DNA of 64,000 nt, from positions 99,567,492 to 99,631,491 of the forward strand of contig CM042145.1 of NCBI GenBank assembly GCA_023376005.1. Reading direction: 5' to 3'. Under the pieces are notes generated by a model. The model saw nothing but the letters and a program-made list of their open reading frames with translations. It was not told where the DNA came from and made no database searches. The stretch's first letter is position 1, and the number at the start of each line of letters is the position of its first letter. Position numbers and translations under genes: made by a program. This document shows positions 47,874-59,212 of this stretch, in pieces. This stretch comes from Doryteuthis pealeii (lineage: Eukaryota; Mollusca; Cephalopoda; Myopsida; Loliginidae).

Positions 47874-48366
47874 CAAGGGTTCTCAAACTTTTAATTTTGT
47901 AGACTCCTACTAATATTTTATTGACCTATCATGGAACCCCTCCTTATATACCTCAGTCCACCTTGCAGTTGTTTTGTTGCAACCAATTATATAATTAATT
48001 CTGCAATTAATTCTGCACAAACGTTTATGTAAAGCTGTTAATGATAAAATATAACTGTAAAATAAACTGGGAAGTAAGCATAATGTGTAAAAAAAAATAA
48101 AAAAAAAAAATCTGCAAATATTTAATACTGACTTATAATTTATCAAGGAAGCACATTTCCTAACGTGAAGGGTGAAGCTGATGACTTTTGATAAGTTCAT
48201 AAATATTGGGCTTAAACCTTTTTGAAAATATATCAACATGAGCATGTTCTCCAGGATTCTTGTGGGATTTCTTCTAATTACTAAGAAGGCTTAGTAGTTT
48301 CCATAGGCCCCCTGAGTTGTTGCATAGACCCCAGGGGGTTTATGTAGACCACTTTGAGAAACCCTG
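47874..48366. mobile_element. hAT-like nonautonomous element, 8-bp target duplication
   Basis: Ends 'caagggttctcaaactttt' and inverse 'ccactttgagaaaccctg'. Flanks are 'gtatagat' (47866-47873) and 'gtatggat' (48367-48374), 7 of 8 alike. The end sequence CAGGGGTTCTCAAACT is typical for hAT MITEs. The open frame at 47910-48245 (minus) has no transposase signature. Confidence 0.88.
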
Positions 48367-48374
48367 GTATGGAT

Positions 48375-48475
48375 AGATAACATTGGCACTCCTAAATTTG
48401 ATCAGAACAGTTTGAGTATTTTATCAATTAGCACGTACAATTTTCCTGTGAATAGTTGTTGGGTTTTTTTACTTC

Positions 48476-48506
<31 letters not shown>

Positions 48507-50573
48507 CTACACTAAACATTTTTACATGGTTGAACTCACTGTAATGGAAAGCTCTGACAAATAGAAATTATATGATTTGTGCCACAAATTTCCACTATTG
48601 AGATGTTAATTTTGTTTCAAGTTGAAAATTTCTCCCCATTCATCTACTTTTTACGTTCTCTTTTACATTCTTTCTTACCAATATGACTTGCTCTAATTAA
48701 GCCAGGGTCATTTTTGTATTGCTATTTAATTTTTCCTTTATATTTTATCGCTCTAACTTCATTGTACTTTTTGAATAACTTTTTCATCTGTAACTCCTAA
48801 TCTGTTCTAGGGTGTTTTGCATACCAATCCAGTTATACAATCACTCAAAACTGATTTTTCTGTCTTCTATTTGCTTTATAGGAATAATACAAATTCAAAT
48901 TTACATAAGGTTATTGAAATAGGAAAGTCTTTATTCTCAAATTAATAGCTGGACTATTCTTGGCTACTGCTAAAGTTAGGGGAAAAAAACTACTGACAAA
49001 CCCAATATAATACTCTGCTGTACTTCTTTTTCTAAGGAGTATCCTGTTCTAAGTGAATCATTTCAAATTGGAACACTCTCCAGGATGTACAGTGTGTATA
49101 TTATTTAATGAAAACTAAACTTTTTTTTTCTTTTTCTTTTCTTTTTTTTTTCTACGCTTGCTTTTTTTTTCCACGCTTGCTTGATGTTGAGTCACATCCT
49201 ATTTACAGAATTTATATTATCTTTAATTTCAAATAATTGAATTAATGGAAGCTTTCTATAATTAGCATGTAATAGTTATATCCCTTGATAAATTATAAAG
49301 ATCAGGGTGAGCATGAATGCTAACACTTATTAAGTTGCAAATTGGATTAGAAAATGCTTTACTAACTCTACTGTGCTAACAAAAATATTACAGTAACATA
49401 AAAAAAAAAATTAACATAGACAAGAGTGAGCTGCCATATTGAATGATTAATACATATAATTGCATAAGAGTAGCAGATATTCATTCAAGGATTACTGACC
49501 CTTTATACAAAACTCTGCCATGTGTTTTGGAAAGTTATGAGGTATAACCATATACAGGTACAGCACCAATATGATCAAATAGTCAGCCAGAACTTAGTCT
49601 AGTGGGCTGGTCTGATAATGGCAACACCTATGTCTATATTGTTTTGAAAGATCTGAAGACGTCATGTTACGCAGTTAGTTGAAACTTCTCTTAGCTGAAC
49701 TGATCTGGTCACAAAGTAAAGTCACCTGTGATGTTTGCAACTTCAAAGACTAAAATGTACATTCAATTGAAAGATTAACAGGTGTAAAAGCTCTTTTTAA
49801 TTGATCAGTTGAGTCATCTCCCTGGTGTTGATTTTCTCGACAAGATTGATGGTCTGTCATAAACTTAGTTTGATAACTATTGAATACTAATATACTTGCA
49901 TACAAGCATGGATAATTGACAAGGAACAAATATGAACCCTTCAGTTGCAAATGGCCAGTACATCAGCTTCTTTTACAACTGTACTCTTCACATCTTTTTG
50001 GCTCTGTGACTATTCTTCAACTCTGATCCTTGTTCCATACTTATGAAAAAAATAGAACCAATTTTGTAATAGGTTGGCTATGACATAATCTTTTCCGTTT
50101 AGCCAATCAAATAACCTTTACCATTTCACTACATAATGCTGAGTTGATTATATCTTAGAGCATCAAAAAATTTCCAATCTTCCACCTGTTATATTTGAAA
50201 TGATAGCTCTGTACTCGTGCACCCATGTTTGTTTATATTAACTAAAACGAAGCTGTCAGCTCAGCATGGATGGACTTTGATCGACAGTTCCTGTCAACAA
50301 CAAGAATTTTATGACCTTCTAAAATCCCTCTTACATTTTTATTTGACTAACTGTTCAAACTAAATCAAATCACCTATACTGGTATGAGTTTCATATGCTT
50401 ATAAAATCCACAGTACCTATTTTAGTGTCACACATAATGTAATTAACAAAATCCAAGATACATTTATGATGACCATCAATCTTTGATTCCCCACACTTTT
50501 ATAGTATTACACATCTTACACCTCAATAAGTGTAAACAAGTTAATGGATGATGGAAAGACAAGATAGACTATG
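48375..50573. other. Intronic DNA, mostly unrecognised
   Basis: (GT)n at 48479-48505, T/C-rich 49120-49155 with a doubled 'acgcttgcttttttttt' word. 49560-49960 is less AT-biased, with a 66-codon minus frame (49750-49950) lacking any known domain. Confidence 0.5.
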
Positions 50574-50925
50574 TGTGATATTCTATCTTAACCTACTGTA
50601 GTTGAAATAAGAAAAAAAAAAAAGTTGCAAATTTCACTTACCTCGTAGCCCTAGAAAGAGTGGTGCCCAAAGCGTCTCTATATATAGAGTGCAGACCGGA
50701 AGTGAGAGGCATTGTGGAGTGGGGTGATGACTATAAAAATCAAATGTCTGGCAGAAGTGAACTCATATGAATGAGCATTACGGAATTGCAAGAAAGTGAT
50801 GTTGGACGGAGAGCGCAGAGCTGAGAGAGAACTTGGTCAAGTTCGACAATCCAAGTCCATCAAATTACACATACTTAATTCAATACTCTCTCTTACAATT
50901 TAAAATTATCATAGCTAATATAACA
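50574..50925 (-). mobile_element. Candidate solo LTR with promoter elements
   Basis: On the minus strand it begins TGTTATAT and ends ATATCACA, a short imperfect inverted repeat with TG...CA ends. Inside, in order: a GC-richer part with 'cacttccggtctgcactc', a TATA box 'tatatatagaga' (about 50684), then about 45 bases later 'gctacgaggtaagtg', a consensus splice donor (about 50642). This order fits U3-TATA-R/U5, or a cellular promoter with a tiny first exon. No 4-6 bp target duplication was found and no second LTR is in sight. Confidence 0.4.
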
Positions 50926-50989
50926 ATCTCCCTAATGTTTCTTTCTATATTCAAGATGATGGCATCCATATGATGTCAAAAGATGTATG

Positions 50990-51235
50990 TATTTACTCAA
51001 CCCTTCTGTCATGGGCAGGATGTGATTCAAGATCATTCTTTTTAAGCAGGGTACAGCTGGTTTGAAGTCAGTTTTCCTTCTCCTAAACTGGTTGCCTAAC
51101 CAAGGCTCAAGAACCCAGTGTACCCTATTTACCCATAGCGGGGGAGAAGAGCATTAACATAAAATGAAACCAGTCTCGTCCAGAATTTGAACTCTGGTCG
51201 CCGATTTCCATTTTTTACAATACTAAACACCACCA
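50990..51235 (-). repeat. SINE-A, full length
   Basis: 'ctcaacccttctgtcatggg', 'caggatgtgattcaag', 'cctaaactggttgcctaacc', 'gtccagaatttgaactctgg', then 'aatactaaacaccacc'. Confidence 0.9.
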
Positions 51236-52129
51236 AAAGATGGAATAAGTATTTTTCCAGTTCACAACATGCTCACCATTATCTATAACATGGCAGATGC
51301 TTGAAACCAAAATCTCGGAAAATATGATCAATCTCAATTGCTTAAAATAAAATCAAGAGGCCAGAGACATATTGTATGCTATATTAGAGATTTACTATTG
51401 TTTAATTTATCTAAATAACAACCATTGCCTGAATAATTCAAGTTAAACTAAATTAATGGTCACTTAAGATGCTAACACTAAAAAATTGTTTTATTTTTTT
51501 ATGTTATTAATAAACAAATGTTATTTGTGTACAGCTGCTCCTAGCTTTATGATAGCCTGACTTAGAGATTTTCAATTTTAATATACTATGATAGTGATGA
51601 ACGTTCAATAGTTATCAAACTTTTTAAAAAATCATATTTTCATGGCCAATATCTTCATATCTTCCAGTGTAGAAATTTGTATCAATTGTTGTGTGTGTGT
51701 CTGTATTGTATTTACAAAGTCACCAGCTTACAAAATAATGTAGAAAAAAAATAGTGACCACTTTTATAAAAAAAATAAAATTTATAGTCTAAATTAAACT
51801 AGGGTTATTTTGTGTGTTTTTATGATGGATTGTAACTTCATTATAAGTAAAGGAGCATCTGTATTTCTTGGGGGGGGGGGGGCAGTTAGTTTGATCCAGA
51901 CTAGATTGTTTATTTGTTTTTATGCCTCCTTGGCATCTCCCCTCTCTTTTTATCTTCTCACATTAAACTTGAAAAAAAAAAAAATTTTAAAACAAAGCCA
52001 GAGAATCTTTGCACAGAACATATACAATATTTATTTACAGATCAAATTCTGTTAAGTAATTCATCCGATTATTCCTAAAAAAATGTCCTCTTAAATTATT
52101 CTTCTTAGCATTTTTTTTTTTTTTTTTTT
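51236..52129. other. Intronic AT-rich DNA with G-run and poly-T
   Basis: G12 near 51872 and poly-T at 52111-52132. No exon recognised. Confidence 0.6.
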
Positions 52130-52560
52130 TTTAAATCATCTAAATTAATCTTCAAATTTTGTACACTATTGCTATTTTTAATCTGATTAGACAATTTGTT
52201 CCAAAAATATATTACTGTATTAACAAAAAATTCAATTGACTAATAGACTTTTTGAAATCTGTCTTGACAGTAAGTTTCCAGTTTGAGAAGAAATATTAAA
52301 AAAGTGTCTGCCATGATTAATAATTCCATTTATTTTTAAAGTTTCAATTAGATCACCTCTCATTGTTCTCTCTAATAAAGTAATTAATCCTAATTTCTCT
52401 AATCTCCCCCTGTAACTATAATCTTTTACTCTTTTTATTAGTTTTATCACTCTTCTTTATATTCTGTCCAATCTCACTATTACACTCCAATTTCCATATC
52501 TAGACACTGGAGCTCACGACTGGGTACAATATTCTATATGAGGTCTTATTAGGGTTTGAA
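52130..52560 (-). pseudogene. LINE reverse-transcriptase C-terminal domain, two in-frame stops
   Basis: From about 52560 downward the minus strand reads QTLIRPHIEYCTQS, stop, APVSRYGNWSVIVRLDRI, stop, RRVIKLIKRVKDYSYRGRLE, KLGLITLLERTMRGDLIE. It follows exactly the thumb/C-terminal pattern of CR1/Jockey-like reverse transcriptases (LIRP-x-LEY, ERVQRRATK, SYEERLK-x-LGL-x-L, RRLRGDLIE). Decay then breaks the frame. Different from the LINE at 20226. Confidence 0.88.
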
Positions 52561-52664
52561 TAGCTTTCTCTTTTTAATCATATATCAAACTAACTTTTTA
52601 ACTATTAGTTTTGTCTCTAGTAATAACTAAACTCAATTTTTGCTTGCATTATTATTTGATATTA

Positions 52665-52845
52665 ACTCTCGAATCCTGGATGTGGCTCTTTGCATTTCCC
52701 ATAGCGCTAATACTCTTGGGAAAGGTGAATCTGACTATTCTCCATCTAGCCATGGGTAAATAGTAAGGCAGACTGGGCTCTGTAACCTTGGTATGGTAAC
52801 TGGTCTAGAAGAAGGAAAACTCTGAATTCAAACCAATAGGGTTCT
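52665..52845 (+). repeat. SINE-A, head lost
   Basis: Starts near the B box ('tcgaatcctggatgtggc'), then 'cccatagcgctaatactctt', 'catgggtaaatagtaaggca', 'ggtctagaagaaggaaaact'. Stops after 'attcaaaccaatag'. Confidence 0.9.
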
Positions 52846-53441
52846 TTTTATGTTAGTCAAAAAGTACTTTGAGGGCTCCTTCTCCCCCCTCTTTAACTAT
52901 TGACTTTTTTCCCCTTTTCTTCTATTGTTAATAACCTTAAAATAAGTAGAAATAACCATAACAAGATATACATTTTCTAAAAGCTTATGACTTAGATTTC
53001 TAGGTATAACTCTAAAATTTACATGACTAGTGAAAAAAATAAGTGATTACTTCTATCAGTAGATGTTAGTACTACTTTATTGTATACTGTAGCATACATT
53101 TTGTAACTAGTAGGTTCTACTACACCTAACCACTTTTGCAGTATGATAAAGGTCTGATTCTCTTGTAGAGTAAACTAGAAGAATGGAAACTTATATTTTA
53201 AGACAAGATGGTAAATCACTTTTCTTGTAACATGTACAATATTCAAATAGTATATACACTGTTCAGTATTTGATATAATCATTTCACAACTTGGGCCATA
53301 TAAAAAAAAAAAACTTGAACAATATAATGCCATTCAATGTGTCTCCTGGGGGACAAAACTATCCCAGATGCTGAAATGAAACTTAAGAAAAGTTATGTTT
53401 TTGTTAATTTATACACTTTTACATAACAACCAATCTAAAAC

Positions 53442-53519
<78 letters not shown>

Positions 53520-53844
53520 ATAGTGACAGTTTACTCAACCTTAGAATGGAAAACACAATTAGTAGATAATTTTGCCTAACATGTCTTTTTGTTTAGTCAT
53601 GTAATATGAACTAATTTCTGTGTGGGTTTCATACCGATGACATCACTGTCTGTGATTGTAAAAGCCCAAAAAATCTCATTTACTTTACTTTTTTTGTGAC
53701 ACATACGTCTCAGTAGATTTCTAAAAGAGCTCTATGGGACATGCCAGCAGTGATAGAAACCTTGGGATATATATGTCTTGGGAGTCTCAAGATGGTTAAA
53801 ACAGCTTACTTTATTTACTGGCATATAAGATACACATTAGGAGA
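52846..53844. repeat. Intronic DNA with (TG)n(TA)n microsatellite
   Basis: TG repeats from 53443 then TA repeats to 53515. Nothing else recognised. Confidence 0.8.
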
Positions 53845-54130
53845 TGTGTGATGTAATGGTTGGATTCGTGGGAAATGGACTCATCAACCAGAATTCAAAT
53901 CCTGGATGAGGCTGTTTGCATTTCACATAGCGCTAATATCCTTGGGAAAGGTATGCATCCAACTACTCTCCTCCAGCTATGACTAATAGTTGGGCAGACT
54001 GGGCTCTTTAACCTTGGTTAGGTAACCAGTCTAGGAGAAAGAAAACTGAATTCAAACTTGTTAAACTCCACTTAAGAAATTGACCTTTTGTCACGTCGTG
54101 CTCGTGCAGAGGAGTTGGTAAATATATATA
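53845..54130 (+). repeat. SINE-A, full length, good copy
   Basis: 'gtgtgatgtaatggttggat' (A box), 'gaattcaaatcctggatgag' (B box), 'cacatagcgctaatatcctt', 'cagtctaggagaaagaaaac', 'cttaagaaattgaccttttg', 'gcagaggagttggtaaatat' and (TA)n. Confidence 0.95.
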
Positions 54131-54159
54131 AGATAAACATCAAAAAATGTTTAAATGGT

Positions 54160-54437
54160 TGTATTCATCCACAGGCAGGATGCAACACAAGGTCAATTCT
54201 AAAGCAGAGTACAGCTGGTTTGAATGAAGAGATTTCCCTCTCCTATATGTCATATCAAGGTTAAAGAGCCCAATCTGTCTTAGTATTTAACCCTAGATGA
54301 TGGAACAAGGGATGGCTTTCATGCCTTATTGAATGGTATTAGCACTAAGTGAAATGTAAACAACCTTGTTGGTGATTTGAACTCTAGTCATCGATTCCAT
54401 TTCCTAAAACAATAACCGTTTATGCTAAGAATGCCCC
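54160..54437 (-). repeat. SINE-A, full length, diverged
   Basis: 'ccacaggcaggatgcaacac', 'aaggttaaagagcccaatct', 'gtgatttgaactctagtcat', 'gtttatgctaagaatgcccc'. Lies opposite to the previous copy 30 bases away, forming an inverted pair. Confidence 0.88.
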
Positions 54438-54769
54438 CTTATCTATAAATACATAGGTATTATTTTCAGAGCCAAGTTAATTTCTTATGACAATAACCAT
54501 TACACCAATTTGTTGGTATTGTGACTGCAGTACTAAAGTTCCAAATTAACATCTTGAATGGAACTTGCAGTGAGACCTATTTTCACCAAATATCCTTATG
54601 ACTAAATTATACGTCTTATATACCAGCAAGTACAGTATGTAAAAATTAAGTGATATAGTGATATACAGTCACTAATCCCAGCCACATCTTCTACCCTCTT
54701 GAGTTTGCTATTTGGTATTAGTAATTAGATAATTGCTTCTTATGGTTAAAAATCAACAGGCATACATTA

Positions 54770-55060
54770 ATCCATGACATGTGATGAAATGGCTGTTAAG
54801 TTCTTGACAATATTTTCCCTGTTGATTGACTTGTTGTTAATCTCCATTGTAATTAAGTTGTAGATTCCTAGCCACTGATGCTCTTCATGAATTACAAATT
54901 CAGCATATGCTTGGGAGTAAAATATCTTGTAGAGAATTGGACTTGCGTATATCTGTGTGCAAATGGGTAAGACTAAAAAAAGTAGCCCAAGACCACTGTC
55001 ATGCAGATGTCGGATCACTCTGATCCTTCCTCTATGATGCAATAAGGGAGGTGCTGCCAC
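54770..55060 (-). other. 97-codon open frame of unknown status
   Basis: Minus strand ATG at 55060 to stop at 54770. The composition is more protein-like than other frames in the intron (LHDSGLGLLFLVLPICTQIY, EEHQWLGIYNLI). There is a short hydrophobic segment at about residues 24-36. I recognise no family. It could be part of an old transposon, a minor exon or chance. Confidence 0.15.
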
Positions 55061-55229
55061 AAGGTTAGAATCCCCAGGACCAAGTTTGCTTCATTTTTTT
55101 TCTTCTTTTCTATTTTTTTGCCCCAAAACAAGAACATAGCTGAGGGAGAAAAACAGATACCACTGTAATCCCTACCAGAAAGCTAGCATGAGAGAATTTC
55201 TGACCAAATCTTATATATGCTGTTCAGTT

Positions 55230-55437
55230 GGAGGTGCGTGGTTAGAGCTGTAGAAAATGGACTTGTCAACCAGAGTTCAAATCCTGGACGAAGCTGTTTG
55301 CATTTCATATAGCGCTAATACCCTTGGGGAAAGTATGCATCCAACTACTCTCCCTCTAACTATGGGTAAATAGTAGGGCAGACTGGGCTCATTAACATTG
55401 GCTAGGTAACCAGTCTAGGAGAAGGAAAATGCTGGGC
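55230..55437 (+). repeat. SINE-A, 3'-shortened
   Basis: Head 'ggaggtgcgtggttagagct', 'cagagttcaaatcctggacg', body 'catatagcgctaataccctt', 'ctatgggtaaatagtagggc', ending at 'ctaggagaaggaaaatgctg'. The 3' third is missing. Confidence 0.93.
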
Positions 55438-56734
55438 GGATGATTTGATGACTACAGTACCGAATTAGGAACTACCTCTCAATTCTTATTGCGTACACAT
55501 ATACACTCTCTCTCATTCTTGCTTTAATTTTCCTATTGTTCAAGAATATTAAAACCAGAATTCTTTATCTCTTGCAGTGAATATGATAGTCAAAAAGTCT
55601 TTAAATTCTGTGGATGTAAACAAAGTTCTGTGTATATAATTTCATATTGATATGTCATGTGTTCTTGTTTCTACAATACTCAAATTTAAGAAAAGATTTG
55701 ATAGATGTCAAGTAGGGTACAATGATAATAAATGAAACATTAGTATTAATTTTAACTTTGTTAACATATTTCAAATGTTGTATTTGATGGTATATATGAC
55801 TGCTTCTATTTACATTTGATATTACAGTATCTTGGAGTATTCAAGTACTGGTAGTCTACAGCATCTGGGGGAAACATTAGCCTACATCTCAAATTTGAGA
55901 GATTTTTTGTTTTTTTTGTTTTTTTTGTTTTTTTGTCTTTTGTTTTTTCTTGTTTATTTTTAATAAGGGGGTAGCAATATTTTTAGTGAAATCCTTACCT
56001 TCTTTTCTCTCAAATTATACTTGGCAAAAAAGTTCAGTCTGATGCTAGTTTAAGCAACTAATGTACAATTTTAACAGCATTGGTTCCAAGTGTATATCTA
56101 ACTAGTAAACACTGCAAATGCATTAGTTACTAATCATACAGCTACTATAAGTGTTATAATTGCTCAAGTATCTTCTATTTTAAACTTAAATCTTAGCTGT
56201 TGTGTCATGCAGTGTTTAAAGGGTTTGTGTTACCATATATTATCACTTTAAAAAAAAAAATGTTTTTTTTGGCAAAAGTACATAATCTTAAAAACTTATC
56301 TTTCTCACAATCATAGGTAGTAAACATTTACAATTCAAGAAGTTTGCAATCTTTACCTGTACAAGAGAATGATCATAATCAATTTTTTAAGTCTGCAAAC
56401 ACAGAATTTTCGGTGCTACTTTGGTATGCGATCTACAAAATCAAATTTTATTTTAGTATGTGATTTAAATATATCATTTGTTTATCATGGCTTGAAGAAA
56501 ACATTTTTATACATTTTTTTTTTTTTAAATTAAAATTATACAAATTTGAAAATAATTTATTAAATATACATCAACCCCCTAAAATTGAATATAGATAATT
56601 AAAAAAATTATATCATTAATTATAAAAAGAAATTAAAAAAGGAGCAAATTAGGTATAGGTAGATCAAATATCAAATCAATTTCATCACAAAGTTTTCAGG
56701 ATGAAACAGGATTTGGTTTCTGTGTTTAATTAAT
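55438..56734. other. Intronic AT-rich DNA, nothing recognised
   Basis: (TTTTTTG)n near 55905-55945. No exon. Confidence 0.6.
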
Positions 56735-56945
56735 GGCATATCAACCTTTGTGGGTTATTTAATGCCTAAGCCATCTTCATAGAAGAACTGTAGTGGTACT
56801 ATTTAACTCATAGCGGGGGGGGGGTCATACTTTTCCTTAATGTATTAGTCCAAAAGTGAACGTAATAGAGAATGACTGGATTTGAACTAGCTTACTATCA
56901 ATATCACAGTACAGCATGTTAGTCACTATGCTGCGATGAATCCCC
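56735..56945 (-). repeat. Family C composite SINE, second copy
   Basis: 'ggcatatcaacctttgtggg' (E tail), 'actgtagtggtactatttaa', 'ctcatagcgggg', 'atgactggatttgaactagc' (B box), 'tagtcactatgctgcgatga'. Confidence 0.8.
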
Positions 56946-57509
56946 CTGGAACAGGATTAAAGAAAAGATAAAAGTTGTATATAAATGTATGTGTGCACAT
57001 TTGAATATATAATCTAATTCTATCCCATAATAGATTCACCTTTTATAAAGGAGGTACAAATCTAGTAAAAACAGTTGTTGGTTTTACTGATCATATTGAA
57101 GTGATTCACTAGTAATACTACATTTCCAGCCACTCTGACAGTACCTCTTTTATGTCATGTCTTCTCCATGACTTTCAATGTGAGAGGAAGAGAAAAACAG
57201 CAAGACCATTGCTAGTACTGACTTCCCACTTAATCTTAAGTAAAATAATCCAGAAGATTGAAAGAAAACACTGATTAAGACAACTTGGTTCTTTATCAAT
57301 AATGAATGCCTTTCTTTGCCTTTTTAACATATGTGAGTCGTTAAATTATCTAGTCTTAACAGCCATCTGTATTGCTTCACTGCTTATAAGGGTTTGTTTT
57401 TGTTGAATTTTCTATAAAAGACACCTGTAAAGTTTTAATTTAGACGCCAGCTGTCTCCAATATCATCTTGTAGTAGAAATGGTCATCTTTCATTTGCACA
57501 TCTGAATCG
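56946..57509. other. Intronic DNA, nothing recognised
   Basis: No family or exon recognised. Confidence 0.6.
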
Positions 57510-57652
57510 GCGTCCCATCGTGGTGTAATGATTAGCAAGCTAGTCTTGCAGATCCATTTCTACTAAAATAGCGAGTTCAATCCTCAGTGGATGCCCCCTA
57601 CTTGTGACCTTGTCACATCCCTACTCTTGGCAAACAGGTTGGGTAATTACAT
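57510..57652 (+). repeat. SINE-B trimer, unit 1
   Basis: 'tcgtggtgtaatgattagca' (A box), 'gcgagttcaatcctcagtgg' (B box), 'cacatccctactcttggcaa', 'caggttgggtaattac'. Confidence 0.95.
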
Positions 57653-57795
57653 GCATCCCATCGTAGTGTAATGGTTAGCAAGCTAGTCTTGCAGATCCAT
57701 TACTAATGAATAACGAGTTGGATCCTCACTGGATGCCCCCTACTTGCAACTTTGTATCACATCCCTACCTGTGGTGAATGGGTTGGGTAAATACA
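57653..57795 (+). repeat. SINE-B trimer, unit 2
   Basis: 'tcgtagtgtaatggttagca', 'acgagttggatcctcactgg', 'cacatccctacctgtggtga', 'gggttgggtaaataca'. Confidence 0.95.
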
Positions 57796-57911
57796 GGCGT
57801 CCTTTTGTGGTATAATGGTTAGCAAGATAGTCTTGCAGATCCATTACTACTGAATAGCAAGTTCGATCATTGCTGGATATACTTGTGACCTTATCATCAC
57901 ATCCTTACTTT
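57796..57911 (+). repeat. SINE-B trimer, unit 3, 3'-shortened
   Basis: 'tttgtggtataatggttagc', 'gcaagttcgatcattgctgg', 'cacatccttac', then ordinary sequence. Confidence 0.93.
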
Positions 57912-58124
57912 TCACTTGTGCATGAAACTCTTAATTAGTAAATGAACTATTTTCTTTCCTAAATAAGATATTGCAAAACCTCAGTCATAGTAAAAATTAA
58001 ACTGTTTCCTTTTGTATACTTTGTATTGTGCTTAGTACTAAAATGATGATAGCAATACTATTACCCCTCTCATATGAATTCAATAAAGTTCCTCCCTCTC
58101 CTCATCATCAATGCATCACTGGTT

Positions 58125-58420
58125 CTTTTTGACTCACTCTTTCTCGCCATCACTCTTGGTAAATCATCCAGATGGCACCCAGTGTCTTCACAGAACTGAT
58201 AAATATGTTTTTGCTGGATAGTTAATACTGTGTAGGAGTCCATAGGGGAATATAACTTATAAGTTCATCCTTACTTCTCTAGCAGTGCCCAGGATGTCTT
58301 GTTTGTCTTACTTGGATAGTTTGTGAGATGGGAGGTAAGTGGCCATACAACTGCTGTTTTATAAGGTGCTGCTTCCAGGATTTGTTCAAAACAGCACATA
58401 GAATCTTTGTATAGTTCCCC
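58125..58420 (-). pseudogene. LINE reverse-transcriptase C-terminal fragment
   Basis: Plus strand 'gtaaatcatccagatggcac', 'tttttgctggatagttaata', 'agtttgtgagatgggaggta', 'ctgcttccaggatttgttca', 'aaacagcacatagaatcttt'. Same LINE as 20226 and slightly longer than the 23815 copy. Frames broken. Confidence 0.85.
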
Positions 58421-58706
58421 TTTCATTTTATTCTTTTTTTTTTTCATATGTTACTTGGCTCTTTCTGTGTTCCTGTGTAATTTGAGTAATCAACAACTGG
58501 CTTAAAAAAAAACAACTTATTCCTAACATGTATTTATTTTAGAAACATCAATAATAGATTTTCTTTGTGGGGTCTCTCACTCTTGACTTCTCTACCTATC
58601 TAACTATTGAAATGTATAACTTGACTGGTGCTGACTATTGCTACCAAAGTATTAACTGTTACAAAGTGTTATTTTCTTATTAAATAATAAAACCTGTGTT
58701 TCACTT
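58421..58706. other. Intronic DNA, nothing recognised
   Basis: T-rich at 58430-58445. No family recognised. Confidence 0.6.
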
Positions 58707-58721
58707 TAAAAGATCAAGGTG

Positions 58722-58769
<48 letters not shown>

Positions 58770-58780
58770 CTTGATCTTTT
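58707..58780. repeat. Perfect hairpin: 20-base inverted arms around (TA)n
   Basis: 'aaaagatcaaggtgtatata' and its exact complement 'tatacaccttgatctttt' enclose about 36 bases of TA repeats, so the whole 74 bases are one palindrome. Confidence 0.95.
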
Positions 58781-59212
58781 CTGTTGTGTGCATTCTGATT
58801 ACTAACATAAAACACTCTTTTCTAATAAGATTTAGCATGTCTAACATTAACACCTAGTTAATTTTTTAAAGATTTATATTCTCTACTTGAAGGTCTTCAC
58901 TAGTTTATAAAGTACTTCTGCTTTCACAAGGAATTATAACTTTTTAAATAAACTGATACAAAGTTTCATCCTTTTTTTTCTTTTTCTTTTCTTTTTTTTT
59001 TTTTTTTTTTCTTCTTTTTTTGTTACTTAAAAAGGATTTTTAGCTAGGTATATTTGTAGGTATTGCTTATTGGTCAAGAAAGATTATAATCAATTGTAGG
59101 TATTGATTGAATGAGGTTTGGTACTACCTATCCACTTGAAAGATTTGGAGATTGTTGGGGGTTTGATGTTGAGATTGTGAATATTAGTTTCATTTAATCA
59201 CTAAAAGTATGC
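58781..59212. other. Intronic DNA with T-rich run
   Basis: T/C-rich 58970-59020. Nothing else recognised. Confidence 0.65.

Noticed and set aside
47910..48245. 111-codon minus frame as a transposase
   Set aside because: Lies inside the hAT-like element but shows no hAT signature; AT-rich chance frame.
50630..50690. U1-like or spliced-leader RNA gene around 'cacttacctcg'
   Set aside because: The resemblance to the U1 5' end is only the complement of a splice donor. No Sm site or snRNA-like stems follow.
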